Of a stretch of 64,000 nucleotides of DNA, positions 25,359 to 34,398 are shown piece after piece. Below the pieces are notes generated by a model, which worked only from the letters and a program-made list of their open reading frames with translations, ran no database searches and was not told the DNA's origin. Source of the DNA: Rhodospirillales bacterium (GTDB taxonomy: Bacteria > Pseudomonadota > Alphaproteobacteria > Rhodospirillales > Casp-alpha2); the NCBI GenBank assembly GCA_017640505.1, contig JAEPQO010000001.1:1442625-1506624 (forward strand), read 5' to 3'. A program made the translations under genes and the position numbers. Every line of letters starts with the position of its first letter. Within the stretch, counting starts at the first letter, position 1.

Positions 25359-25732
25359 GATGCCGCGTTGAGGGTCCCGAGAATGCCTTCAAGCTGGCTG
25401 CTGAGGAGGGGCTTGGTCAGTGTGTAGTCTGCCCCAATCCGTTCAGCCATTTTGAGGTAGTTGATTTTGCTGTTCGCATCGGCGCCGGAAATAGCGAGGA
25501 TGCAGACGTCGTTCCTTGCCCGCCGGATCTTGCGGATCGTCTCGATCCCGTCCTGGTTCGGCATGAAGATGTCGGTCACGACAAGGTCGAATTTCCGGTC
25601 TTCCATTTTCGACGATGCGACCGCGCCGTCTTCCGCTTCGGTGACATCGCACGAGAGGTCTTCGAACATCTCGCGGAGGGTGCCGCGCATAAGCGCGTCA
25701 TCGTCAATCAAGAGCACATTTGGCATTTGCAT
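25355..25732 (-). CDS. Single-domain response regulator
   Basis: 125-residue receiver domain: IDDDALMRGTLREMF, phosphoacceptor Asp in DLVVTDIFMPNQDGIETI, and LTKPLLSSQLEG. No DNA-binding or enzymatic output. Convergent with ppk2, with overlapping stops. The 264 bp upstream to 25996 hold no gene; they contain its promoter and the 3' end of the peroxiredoxin gene. Its kinase may be the orphan at 22367. Confidence 0.9.
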   Translation of the reverse strand: MQMPNVLLIDDDALMRGTLREMFEDLSCDVTEAEDGAVASSKMEDRKFDLVVTDIFMPNQDGIETIRKIRRARNDVCILAISGADANSKINYLKMAERIGADYTLTKPLLSSQLEGILGTLNAAS

Positions 25733-25996
25733 TCGTTTCGTTCGCTGACTTGTTAATGCCGGTGCGGCAATTTCCGCCGCGGTTCAGTGTTAGAACGTCG
25801 TCGCTTAAATAGGTGGGTTCATGACCCGACCTAATTTCCACAGTTGTAGCGGGAATCACCAAAAGCGCGCTGTGACCCGGGTCACAACGCGTGATTCTGA
25901 ACGATAGTTTTATGGTAAATGCCCGGAATCGCAGGAATATTGTTGTATTCGACCGCGATTCCGGTGGTTTGTGCCGTGCCGGCCGGTTCGCCGGGA

Positions 25997-26533
25997 TTAC
26001 ACCTCGCCGGTGTACTCGCCCCGCGCCGGATAATTCTTCTCGATCGCGAAGTCGAGCGCCGCGACCAATTCGGAGAAATGCGGCCGGACGAACGGCATTG
26101 TCTGAACCGAGCCGTAATAGAGTGTGCCGTCCGGCTGAACCATGAACAGGCCCGGCTCGGAGAACAAAGCCGGCTCCTCAATGCCGATCGACGTCTTACC
26201 GCGACTGGTAGAGATATAAAGTCCCCATTCCCTGGCCTTGGACAGCGACAGATCGTAACCGAACCTGAGCGCCTCGGCGCCGATTTTCGCCTGCATGGCT
26301 CGGGTGCGGTCTTCACCATCCGAACTGATGGCGATCGTCTTCACGCCACGCTCGGCCAATTCCGGGGTGCGTTTCTCGAGTTCGGTGAGATAGTTCGCGC
26401 AGATCGGGCAGTGCAGGCCCCGGTAGAAACAGATCACGGTGCCCCGTTCAGAACCATCGTTGAAAAGATCGAATTTCCCGTGGTCGAGCGTGGGCAGTGT
26501 CAGGGCGGGGACTTTCTGGCGGGGGATCAGCAT
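25997..26533 (-). CDS. AhpC/TSA-family peroxiredoxin-like protein
   Basis: 178 residues with thioredoxin fold. The active-site strip FYRGLHCPICANYLTELEKR contains CPIC, where peroxidatic and nearby Cys form a CxxC as in the AhpC/TSA-like (selenoprotein-related) group. Later FGYDLSLSKAREWGLYIS and GLFMVQPDGTLYYGSVQ match the fold. ATG 26533 with GGAG 6 nt upstream is chosen. Divergent from an AraC-type regulator gene, a common pairing in which the regulator activates the peroxiredoxin. Confidence 0.85.
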   Translation of the reverse strand: MLIPRQKVPALTLPTLDHGKFDLFNDGSERGTVICFYRGLHCPICANYLTELEKRTPELAERGVKTIAISSDGEDRTRAMQAKIGAEALRFGYDLSLSKAREWGLYISTSRGKTSIGIEEPALFSEPGLFMVQPDGTLYYGSVQTMPFVRPHFSELVAALDFAIEKNYPARGEYTGEV

Positions 26534-26576
26534 CGATGTCTCCAACTGTGATGGTTTAATTGGCTATTTGTTCTTC

Positions 26577-26596
26577 ATCATATCAGGTGGTATGAT
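26577..26596. promoter_or_regulatory. Dyad in the peroxiredoxin/AraC intergenic region
   Basis: ATCATA-TCAGGTGG-TATGAT is a perfect 6-bp inverted repeat centred between the divergent starts (26533 and 26634). A candidate AraC-family or RNA polymerase site; short, so chance is possible. Confidence 0.3.
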
Positions 26597-26633
26597 CGAG
26601 AAATTACCAAATATCTGATTGAAACACCTGTCT

Positions 26634-27380
26634 ATGCGATTTGACCGACTTTCCGCATTGATTCAACGGTTTACGCTCCGGGTCACGCTTTGCGAACCGG
26701 GAAAAGGCAACATGCGCGTGCTGGGTGCGGAAACCGACGGCGTGCCGACACGGGTCGTGTTTTCACCGACGGGGCGTGCCGTCGTGCAGCCGGTCGGCGA
26801 GAAAGTGCTGGTCGAGGCCGACGTCGACTGGGGCGGCGCGGCCAACCCGCTTTTGGCGGCACTGCCGTCGACGCTGGCACTTCCCGTCGAAGATGCCGAC
26901 ACGGCACTGCTGCTGCAGGTGTTTTTGGCGGAAGCGCAAGCAGCGCGATGCGGTGCCGGCTCGGCGTTGAGCCGGCTGGCCGAAGTGCTTGTGATCCGTG
27001 TCCTGCGCGCGCAAATCGAACGGGGCACGACAGAGCCGGGGCTGATCGCAGGCCTGGCAAATCCGAAGATCAGCCGCGCCATTGTCGCCATGCACGACGA
27101 CCCGGGCCGTGCCTGGCGGAACGAGGATCTGGCCGCCGTCGCGGGCATGTCGCTCAGCCGGTTCTGCGACGTCTTCCGCAGTCTCGTCGACAGAACACCG
27201 CAATCTTATCTCAGGCACTGGCGCATGACGTTGGCCCGTCAGGATCTCGACCGGGGCGGGCGTGTTCAGGCGGTTGCCAGACGCTACGGTTACACGAGCC
27301 CGGAAGCCCTGACCCGTGCGTTCCAGCGCCAGTACGGGATCAGCCCGTCGGCGCTGAAGCGGGAATCACGCGTTCACTGA
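26634..27380 (+). CDS. AraC-family transcriptional regulator with cupin_6 domain
   Basis: 248 residues. An N-terminal cupin-type sensor (about 1-145, AraC_binding/cupin_6 pattern) is followed by the two-HTH AraC domain: AWRNEDLAAVAGMSLSRFCD, then ARRYGYTSPEALTRAFQRQY, ending GISPSALKRE. ATG 26634 is chosen over TTG 26619. It probably controls the divergent peroxiredoxin-like gene. A 5-bp hairpin with a CTTTTT tail (27367-27396) follows the stop and may be a weak terminator shared with the converging transporter gene. Confidence 0.9.
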   Translation: MRFDRLSALIQRFTLRVTLCEPGKGNMRVLGAETDGVPTRVVFSPTGRAVVQPVGEKVLVEADVDWGGAANPLLAALPSTLALPVEDADTALLLQVFLAEAQAARCGAGSALSRLAEVLVIRVLRAQIERGTTEPGLIAGLANPKISRAIVAMHDDPGRAWRNEDLAAVAGMSLSRFCDVFRSLVDRTPQSYLRHWRMTLARQDLDRGGRVQAVARRYGYTSPEALTRAFQRQYGISPSALKRESRVH

Positions 27381-27388
27381 GCGTGGAA

Positions 27389-28240
27389 TCAGGTCTTTTT
27401 CCGCTCCGACATGATGTTCAGAAAGATCGCCCCGAAAATAATGGCGGCGCCGGCAAGGACCCACGGATCCAGCGGTTCGCCATAGAACACCAGTCCCAGC
27501 ATCGCCACCAGCGGCAGGCGCAGGAAATCCATCGGGACCACGACCATGGCGTCGGCGTGAGCGAAGGCGCGCGCCATGCAGTAGTGCGCGCTTAGTGCCG
27601 TCGCGCCGACGATGATCAGCCATGGCACCATCGCCATGCTGGGTGTCGTCCAATCCAGAAGCGACGGGACCGCGCCCATCGGCAGCTGGATGACGGTCAT
27701 GTAGAAAATGACGGCGAGCGGCGTGTCCGTGCGTGTGATTTTCTTGGTCAGGGTATGCGACAGCGCATATCCGATTGCAGCGATCAGGGCCCAGGCGGCG
27801 CCGATCTCGAACGGCACCATGCCGGGGCGAAGAATGATCAGGATGCCGGCGAAGCCGATGGCGATGACGAGGCCGCGCATTGTCGTCAGCCGTTCGCCCA
27901 GCAGGAAGGGTGCAATCACTGCTGTCCAGATCGGAATCGTGAATTCGATGGCAAAGACCTGTGCCAGGGGGATGACGGAAATGGCAAAAAACCAGCCGAA
28001 CTGGCCGACATAATGCGCGACGTTGCGGACGATATGCATCCTCCAGACGCGGGTGTGTATCTGATGCCACCCGGCCCGGCTGAGCACGGCGGCTACGATC
28101 ATCAGGCCGATGAGGCTCCGGAAAAACAGGATCTGGAACGTATTGAGCTCGGCCGATAGTTCACGCCCGGCAATCGCCATCGACAGGAACGACAACAACG
28201 CTCCCGTCATCCACAGTCCGGCAATAACAATCCCGCTCAT
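27389..28240 (-). CDS. EamA/DMT-family transporter
   Basis: 283 residues with ten membrane helices in two EamA repeats (LFFRSLIGLMIVAAVLSR; second repeat ALSHTLTKKITRTDTPL ... PLVAMLGLVFYGEPLDPWVL). DMT exporters of this type often carry metabolites or amino acids; substrate unknown. ATG 28240 with GGAG 6 nt upstream is chosen. Downstream neighbour is the convergent AraC gene; upstream lies the TRAP operon end. Confidence 0.85.
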   Translation of the reverse strand: MSGIVIAGLWMTGALLSFLSMAIAGRELSAELNTFQILFFRSLIGLMIVAAVLSRAGWHQIHTRVWRMHIVRNVAHYVGQFGWFFAISVIPLAQVFAIEFTIPIWTAVIAPFLLGERLTTMRGLVIAIGFAGILIILRPGMVPFEIGAAWALIAAIGYALSHTLTKKITRTDTPLAVIFYMTVIQLPMGAVPSLLDWTTPSMAMVPWLIIVGATALSAHYCMARAFAHADAMVVVPMDFLRLPLVAMLGLVFYGEPLDPWVLAGAAIIFGAIFLNIMSERKKT

Positions 28241-28259
28241 GGTCCTCTCCGGGGCGCGA

Positions 28260-28294
28260 CGCACCCCGTAAGGCGTTTAACCGAACGGGGTGCG
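28260..28294 (-). terminator. Hairpin at the end of the TRAP operon
   Basis: CGCACCCCGT / ACGGGGTGCG, 10 bp perfect with a 15-nt loop, 8 bp beyond the large-permease stop. No T-run follows, so Rho-assisted termination or mRNA protection is as likely as intrinsic termination. Confidence 0.5.
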
Positions 28295-28301
28295 GCCGAA
28301 A

Positions 28302-30965
28302 TCAGAAGCTGAGAGAAATATCCCGGTGCACGGACATGCACCCGGCGATGTCCTTGGCGAGTTCACGCTCAAGACGATCCTGCAGCCGGACGCCGATGGT
28401 ATCGGCAATCGCCGCGTCGTACTTCTGCAGCTGCGGCAACAACTCTTCCTTGGCCTTGGTGCGCCAGGCGACTTCCTCGTCGAAGGCAGGGAAGGCGGCT
28501 TCAAGTTCAGCGAGAGCGGCCTCGGGCTCGGGGCTGTCACCGCGAAGCTTGCGGCGTGCCTTCGAAACCGGCGACTTGACCGAGCCACCATACGGCACGT
28601 TGCCGATTTCCTTCTCGACGGCTTCAATCAACTCCATCGCTTTTTCGGGCGGGTTGGAGGTGATCACGTCACGAAGGTCGGCGATCTTGTCGCGAAGCGG
28701 AACCAACTGGTCGACGCCGTTGATGATTTCGGTGAGCTTCGGCAACTGCTCATACGCCGTGTCGACGTTTCGCTGGTACATGCGCTCTGCGGTACGTGCC
28801 GCTTTCTCAAGCTCCTGGTACTTTTTACGCGCGGCATCCCAGCCCTGTGGCGTTTGACCCTCCAGTTCCGTTTTCTCGGCCACCAGTTGGTCCATCTCCG
28901 CCTTTAGATCCTCGATGTCGTCAGGATCGGGATCCTTCACGAAGCGCAGTTCGTCCAGCTCGTCCTGGATCTTTTTGATGTCACGGATGTGTGCCTCGAG
29001 CTCGATGCGGATTGCACGTGCCTCGGCATGAAGCGGCTGGTATTCCGGGATGTAGTTCTGAAGCGCCTGTTCGGTCGCGCGGACTTCGGCGACCTTGTCG
29101 AAGGTCGCGGCGGCAGCATCAAACGAACTTACCAACGGACCCTTGTGGGTGTCCGGCAGCATCGACATGTCCATGTTGCGGGCTTCGTTGATGATCGCCA
29201 TCAACTCGTCCTTGCGGGTGTCGTAAATCGGGAACAATTGCTCCTGCAGGCATGCCTGGAGGCGCGGGTTCGCCGGCGGCGGTGCCGTATCTGCCGTCAG
29301 GTAGATGCGCGTCGGCAGATAGTTCACCAGCGGCGGATAGAAGCCGACGATGACGAGACCCAGCAACTGCAACAGAATAAACGGGATCACGCCCTTGTAC
29401 ATTGAGATCGTGCGCACCGACCTGGGAGCCACGCCGCGCAGGTAAAAGAGCGCGAAACCGAAGGGCGGTGTGAGGAACGACGTCTGCATGTTGACGCCGA
29501 TCATTACGCCGAGCCACACGGCAGTGACGTTGGCCGTCGGGTCGGCAAGCAGAATCGGGGCAATGATTGGCACCACGACAACGGCGATTTCGATGAAGTC
29601 GAGGAAGAACCCGAGGATGAAGATCACTGCCATGACGACGACGAACTTGGTGACGAAGCCGCCGGGCAGGCCCGACAGGAAGTCCTTCACGATTTCTTCG
29701 CCGCCGAAGGCACGGAACGACGCCGTCAGCATGGCCGCGCCCAGCAGAATGATGAACACCAGCGACGTGGTTTTGGCCGTCTCGATCATGACACCGGTCA
29801 GGGTGTTGTCGATCTTGTTGACCCGGAACGCGCTCCAGAGCAGCGCCACGGTCATGCCGACCGCGCCGATGGTGGCAATGATGATGGCCTGAACGTCGGC
29901 ACCCGTCTGGATGTTTTTGACGTTGATGTCGTGCGTGTTCACGGCGAACACGAGGATGACGAACGAGGCAATGGCAAGCAGTGCCGGGTAGTACTGATCC
30001 TTGCGGCCTTCGCACAGCCGGTAACCGGCCATCAGCAGCGCGCCGGCGGCGCCGATGGCGCCGGCCTGGTTGACGGTCGCGATCCCCATGATGATCGAGC
30101 CCAGCACGGCGAAGATCAGGGCCAGCGGCGGAACCAGGACGAGGGCGACCTTGATCCAGAAGGCCCGGTCGTACTTGCCGAGGTGCGGTGCCGGCGGCGC
30201 CATCTTCGGGCGGATCAGCGCCAGCACGAGGATGTAAACGATGTACAGGCCGACAAGCACGAGTCCCGGAAGAAACGCGCCAAGGAACATGTCACCAGCG
30301 GACGTCGACGTAATGCCGAACTCGCTCGGCAGTGCGAACTGGCCGGTGCCGGCCTTGTAGTCCGCGGTCCGAAGTGCCAGTGCCTGATCGGTCGCGTTCG
30401 ACAATTGGTCGGCGAGAATGATCAACACGATCGACGGCGGAATGATCTGACCCAGCGTGCCGGACGCGGAAATCGTCCCGGTCGCGAGTGCGTGCGAGTA
30501 GTTGGCACGCAGCATGACCGGCAGCGAGATCAGGCCCATGGCGACGACGGTCGCACCGACGATACCGGTGGTGGCGGCAAGAAGCGCGCCGACGAAAACG
30601 ACCGAGATGCCGATGCCGCCCGGCACCGGACCGAAAAGCTGCCCCATGGTGACCAGCAGGTCTTCCGCGATCTTCGAACGTTCGAGCATGATGCCCATAA
30701 AGATGAACAGCGGAATGGCGATCAGGGTGTCGCGTTCAGGTTCCCAGTATATGCCGCGGAAGTTGGTGACCCCCGCCGTCAGCCACTGGATCGGGTCGCC
30801 GTGCGCAAAATAGGCGGCGGTGTTGCCTTCGAAGATGTAACCGGTCAGCGCAGCCAGTGCGATGGTGACGATCGCCGACCCCGGCAGTGAGAAGGCGACC
30901 GGAAAACCGGAGCCCAGTGCCGCCATCATAATGACGATCAGTACGAGAAGAAAAATGAGTTCCAT
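28302..30965 (-). CDS. dctM: TRAP transporter large permease (DctM) with long coiled-coil C-terminal extension
   Basis: 887 residues, about twice a standard DctM. Residues 1-555 are the multi-helix elevator domain: GSGFPVAFSLPG, ALLAATTGIVGATVVAMGL, ISASGTLGQIIPPSIVLIIL and MIGVNMQTSFLTPPFGFALF are family motifs, with an extra helical stretch in the middle as in long DctM forms. Residues about 556-887 form a soluble, charged, predicted helical coiled-coil region (ELEAHIRDIKKIQDELDELR; EQLPKLTEIINGVDQLVPLR) not part of the transporter fold. It might bind a regulator, a partner or the membrane. Last gene of the dctP-dctQ-dctM operon. Confidence 0.93.
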   Translation of the reverse strand: MELIFLLVLIVIMMAALGSGFPVAFSLPGSAIVTIALAALTGYIFEGNTAAYFAHGDPIQWLTAGVTNFRGIYWEPERDTLIAIPLFIFMGIMLERSKIAEDLLVTMGQLFGPVPGGIGISVVFVGALLAATTGIVGATVVAMGLISLPVMLRANYSHALATGTISASGTLGQIIPPSIVLIILADQLSNATDQALALRTADYKAGTGQFALPSEFGITSTSAGDMFLGAFLPGLVLVGLYIVYILVLALIRPKMAPPAPHLGKYDRAFWIKVALVLVPPLALIFAVLGSIIMGIATVNQAGAIGAAGALLMAGYRLCEGRKDQYYPALLAIASFVILVFAVNTHDINVKNIQTGADVQAIIIATIGAVGMTVALLWSAFRVNKIDNTLTGVMIETAKTTSLVFIILLGAAMLTASFRAFGGEEIVKDFLSGLPGGFVTKFVVVMAVIFILGFFLDFIEIAVVVVPIIAPILLADPTANVTAVWLGVMIGVNMQTSFLTPPFGFALFYLRGVAPRSVRTISMYKGVIPFILLQLLGLVIVGFYPPLVNYLPTRIYLTADTAPPPANPRLQACLQEQLFPIYDTRKDELMAIINEARNMDMSMLPDTHKGPLVSSFDAAAATFDKVAEVRATEQALQNYIPEYQPLHAEARAIRIELEAHIRDIKKIQDELDELRFVKDPDPDDIEDLKAEMDQLVAEKTELEGQTPQGWDAARKKYQELEKAARTAERMYQRNVDTAYEQLPKLTEIINGVDQLVPLRDKIADLRDVITSNPPEKAMELIEAVEKEIGNVPYGGSVKSPVSKARRKLRGDSPEPEAALAELEAAFPAFDEEVAWRTKAKEELLPQLQKYDAAIADTIGVRLQDRLERELAKDIAGCMSVHRDISLSF

Positions 30966-30984
30966 GCCTGTAATCCTGCCTGTG

Positions 30985-32046
30985 TTAGAACGTCGCGTGC
31001 TCTTCCAGGTCCTGTTCGTGACCCGGTTCGTGCAGCAAGGTTGCGACGTTGCTGAGCAGATAACTCATGAACTGCACCAGCATGGAAAGCGCGAAGATCA
31101 GCAGGAACGATGCGAGCAGGTACTTGATGTACAGCCCGTAGCCGCTCTGCGTGACTTCGAAGGTTAAAAGCGGGCCGTTGATGGCGTTGGCCTTGCCCCA
31201 CATGCCCATGGTCAGGACGACCCAGCACAGCGGCAGGCCGAGAAAGACGCAGCCAATGGTATTGGCGAGTGCCTTCCCGGAGCGTTTGAAGCCCGTATAA
31301 AGAATATCGACGCGAACATGCCCTTCGTGGATCAGGGTGTACGCGCTGGCGAACAGGAACAGTGCGCCATACCAGAAACGCACAAGGTCGGCCATGAATG
31401 CCTGTTCGTATGAATAGACGAAACGCGCGATCACGATTACCAGCTCAGCGGCGACGATCAGGACGGCGAGCCAGTGAAAACCGAGACCACGGTTGAACTT
31501 TGCGATGATCAGCGATGCGACCATCAGCGGGTAATGGACGAACTGACCGCGGTAACTCGAGCGGCCAAGGTCTTCGCCGAGTTGCTCGCCGAGCACCTGG
31601 CCGATGAACCCCTCGACCCGCAGGAACGAGATGAAGCTGTCGACGATACCGATCAGCAGGACGGACCAGAACGCGGCCCGGACAACATAGGCGGAAACCT
31701 CCGCCAGCATTTCCGAGTCAGCGTGCAGCGTTCTGTCGCCGCTTCTTAGAACCAGGAATGCGATAATGACAAGGGAGCCGGCGTAACTCAGGAACTGAAC
31801 CCAGGCGAGGGGGGCGATGCCGCCTTCCGGCGCATCGTTGCCGAACAGACCCGCGGCGCCGAAGATGCCGAGCGTGCCCGGCCAGTCGAACCAGAAGTTC
31901 AGTACGTTGTTGATGATAAAGACAAACGCCCAAACCGACATGGTGAGCGCGAAAATCCGCGTCAGAGCAACCACTAGGCCGTGCGATTCGGCGGTTACGT
32001 GGCTGTCACCACCGCCGGAGGCGGTTTCTTGCGTCCCGTGTGACAT
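30985..32046 (-). CDS. dctQ: TRAP transporter small permease (DctQ), large form
   Basis: 353 residues, larger than the usual 160-200. About eight membrane helices; the C-terminal half contains the DctQ signature FWYGALFLFASAYTLIHEGHVRVDILY and the closing KYLLASFLLIFALSMLVQFMSYLL. The N-terminal half adds helices as in long-form DctQ proteins that accompany long DctM. Lies 19 bp upstream of the large permease gene. Confidence 0.9.
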   Translation of the reverse strand: MSHGTQETASGGGDSHVTAESHGLVVALTRIFALTMSVWAFVFIINNVLNFWFDWPGTLGIFGAAGLFGNDAPEGGIAPLAWVQFLSYAGSLVIIAFLVLRSGDRTLHADSEMLAEVSAYVVRAAFWSVLLIGIVDSFISFLRVEGFIGQVLGEQLGEDLGRSSYRGQFVHYPLMVASLIIAKFNRGLGFHWLAVLIVAAELVIVIARFVYSYEQAFMADLVRFWYGALFLFASAYTLIHEGHVRVDILYTGFKRSGKALANTIGCVFLGLPLCWVVLTMGMWGKANAINGPLLTFEVTQSGYGLYIKYLLASFLLIFALSMLVQFMSYLLSNVATLLHEPGHEQDLEEHATF

Positions 32047-32120
32047 ATGTCCCTCAGAAGCCCGTCGTTATCGCCCCGGATTATTTGTTGTAGTTGGGGC
32101 GGCCATCCTCCCAACGAACT

Positions 32121-32152
32121 CGGTGTGCGGAGCGATTTTGCCCCGCACACCG
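32121..32152 (-). terminator. 10-bp hairpin between TRAP binding-protein and permease genes
   Basis: CGGTGTGCGG / CCGCACACCG, perfect 10-bp stem with a 12-nt loop, located between the dctP stop (32179) and dctQ start (32046). Same arrangement as the liv hairpin at 17393, so it likely raises binding-protein expression relative to the permeases by mRNA protection or partial termination. Confidence 0.65.
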
Positions 32153-32178
32153 TTAGCTCGTACGTTGTACGCGGCGTA

Positions 32179-33276
32179 TTAGACGCCGAGCACCCGGTTC
32201 CGTTGTGCCAGGTAGGCTTGGTCCGAAATACCGGTCCAGCCGCCCAGGTCCTTACGGGCTGCGACGAAGCTGGCGTCGATACGCTTCGCCAGATCGGAGT
32301 GCGCCCGAACGCCCGCGAACACGTCTTCGGCAGCTTCGTAGAAGCTGTCGTAGATTTCGTCCGAGAACTGACGGAGCTGCACGCCCTGCTCTTTGATGAG
32401 CTTGGTCAGTGCTTCACCCGACTTCATGTTGAACTCGGCCATCATCATGTCGTTCTCGAGACCGGCAGCCGATTCGATGATCACCTGATCGCTCTTCGAC
32501 AGGCCGTCCCAGAACTTCTTGTTCATGCCGAGGGCGAGCATCGAGCCCGGCTCGTGCATGCCAGGATAGTAGTAGTACTTGGCGGCTTCATAGAACTTCA
32601 TGAAGCTGTCGTTCCACGGCCCCACCCACTCGGTGGCGTCGATGGCACCGGAGACGAGGTTTTCGTAGATCTGACCGCCCGGGATCGAAACCGGCGATGC
32701 GCCGAGTTTCGCCATGACGTCGCCGCCAAGGCCCGGAATACGCATTTTCAGACCCTTGAGGTCGTCAGCGGTGTTGATTTCCTTGCGGAACCAGCCACCC
32801 ATCTGGCAGCCGGTGGAACCGGCCATGACACACTTCAGGCCGAAGTCGGCGGCCAGTTCGTCCCACAGCGCCTGACCACCGCCAAAGCGGATCCAGGCGT
32901 TCATTTCGGTGTAGGTAAAGCCGAACGGAACGGACGTGAAGTACGCCCAGCCCGGGTGCTTGCCTTTCCAGTAGTAGTCGGCCGCGTGATAGGCCTGGGC
33001 GTTGCCCGAGGCGACTTCGTCGAACGAGTCGAACGCGCCGACGCGTTCACCGGCGGCGAAGTACTCGACACTGATCCGGCCATCGGTGGCGTCGTTGATG
33101 CGCTGCGCAACGCGCTGTGCGCCGGTACCCAGACCGGGGAAGTCGCGCGGCCACGTCGAAACGACGACCATCTTTTTGAGGCCCTGCGAAATCGCCGGCG
33201 TCGAGAAGCTTGCGGTCGCTGCTGCGACGCCCGCACCCGTGACGGCGGATTTCTTAAGAAAATCACGTCTTTTCAT
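32179..33276 (-). CDS. dctP: TRAP transporter substrate-binding protein, TakP-like (2-oxo acid binder)
   Basis: 365 residues. A Tat signal (KRRDFLKKSAVTGAGVAAA) leads into a DctP fold very similar to Rhodobacter TakP, which binds pyruvate and other 2-oxo monocarboxylates with Na+: FAAGERVGAFDSFDEVASGN, GCQMGGWFRKEINTADDLKG, and SGAIDATEWVGPWND, which recalls the TakP ligand-proximal Trp/Glu motif. The specific ligand is inferred, not shown. ATG 33276 with AGGGAG upstream is used. The 246 bp upstream (33277-33522) contain AT-rich promoter sequence and no gene. Confidence 0.9.
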   Translation of the reverse strand: MKRRDFLKKSAVTGAGVAAATASFSTPAISQGLKKMVVVSTWPRDFPGLGTGAQRVAQRINDATDGRISVEYFAAGERVGAFDSFDEVASGNAQAYHAADYYWKGKHPGWAYFTSVPFGFTYTEMNAWIRFGGGQALWDELAADFGLKCVMAGSTGCQMGGWFRKEINTADDLKGLKMRIPGLGGDVMAKLGASPVSIPGGQIYENLVSGAIDATEWVGPWNDSFMKFYEAAKYYYYPGMHEPGSMLALGMNKKFWDGLSKSDQVIIESAAGLENDMMMAEFNMKSGEALTKLIKEQGVQLRQFSDEIYDSFYEAAEDVFAGVRAHSDLAKRIDASFVAARKDLGGWTGISDQAYLAQRNRVLGV

Positions 33277-33522
33277 TTGGAATCTCCCTGTACTCATTTT
33301 GAAAGACTGTAGCTTGCAATCGATGACTCTAGCTTTTTGCGGCTACAGTCATTTCCGATGCCATAGGATGCTATCATTCTCGTTGAGATCAAGGAAAATT
33401 CTGCGATTTCGTCACAAGTTTCATTCCCGCAACGCATAAAAAAGGCTCGGGATATCGACGATATTTAGGCGAAATGTCTCATTGATGGTACGGATGCTCT
33501 CGGAATCAGAGCAATTTTGATA

Positions 33523-34386
33523 TCATTGTTGGCCGATGAACCTTGTGCGTAACTCGTTCCAATATTCGCCATGAAACCGGTTAAACCGGTCGCCCGGGCC
33601 CGTTTTGCTCGCGCTCGATGCGGGCCGGTCCGTCTTTTTCACGGTTTCCAACACGGAATCGCATGTCTCGAAGATCGCCGACGACAGCAGTGACGGCATA
33701 ATCGCGATCTTGTAACCCATGTCCCGCGCATCGCCGAGGGACACGTCGGGAGTCAGGCCGCCGGATACGATGTTGAGCAAGCAGGGGCCGTTTACACGTT
33801 TCGGCACCGATGCCATTTCTTCCAGATCCCGGACGGCTTCGACGAAAGCGACGTCGGCGCCGTTTTCGAGCGCCGCGTTCGCGCGTTCGACCGCGTCGTC
33901 GAAATTGGTAACCGCCCGAGCGTCGGTGCGGGCGATGATCGTGAAGTCCGGATCGTGTCTGGCTGCGGCAGCGGCGCGAATTTTCGCGACGTACTCGTCG
34001 ACGGAGACGATCTCCTTGCCTTCCAGGTGGCCGCAGCGTTTCGGCATGACCTGATCTTCGATATGGATCGCGGCGACGCCGGCGCGTTCGAACTCGTTCA
34101 CGGTCCGGGTCACATTCAGCTCGTTGCCGTAACCGGTATCGGCATCGGAAATCACCGGCACGTCGACCGTACGCGAAATGACGGCGGCATTCGCCGTCAT
34201 CTCGGACTGGGTCAGCAGGCCGAAGTCCGGATAGCCCAGCGACATCGAGGTCCCGGCACCGGTCATGTAGACGGCAGGAAAACCGTGTTGTTCGACGATG
34301 CGTGCCGTAATGCCGTCATAAACGCCGGGGGCACGAATGATGTCGTTCTGCGAAAGGAGACGCCGAAATTCCTTGGTCTTGGTCAT
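33523..34386 (-). CDS. Isocitrate lyase/PEP mutase superfamily enzyme (PrpB-like C-C lyase)
   Basis: 287 residues, TIM-barrel. The superfamily signature KRCGH with preceding HIEDQVMP, VISDADTGYGNE for Mg binding, FTIIARTDAR and NIVSGGLTPDVSL are present. The KRCGH loop fits lyases acting on 2-methylisocitrate, dimethylmalate or oxaloacetate; phosphonate mutases lack it. Cotranscribed 12 bp after the TauD-type gene, and next to a TRAP importer of 2-oxo acid type, so a role in cleaving a carboxylic acid derived from the dioxygenase product is plausible but unproven. Confidence 0.87.
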   Translation of the reverse strand: MTKTKEFRRLLSQNDIIRAPGVYDGITARIVEQHGFPAVYMTGAGTSMSLGYPDFGLLTQSEMTANAAVISRTVDVPVISDADTGYGNELNVTRTVNEFERAGVAAIHIEDQVMPKRCGHLEGKEIVSVDEYVAKIRAAAAARHDPDFTIIARTDARAVTNFDDAVERANAALENGADVAFVEAVRDLEEMASVPKRVNGPCLLNIVSGGLTPDVSLGDARDMGYKIAIMPSLLSSAIFETCDSVLETVKKTDRPASSASKTGPGDRFNRFHGEYWNELRTRFIGQQ

Positions 34387-34398
34387 TTGTACTCCGGA

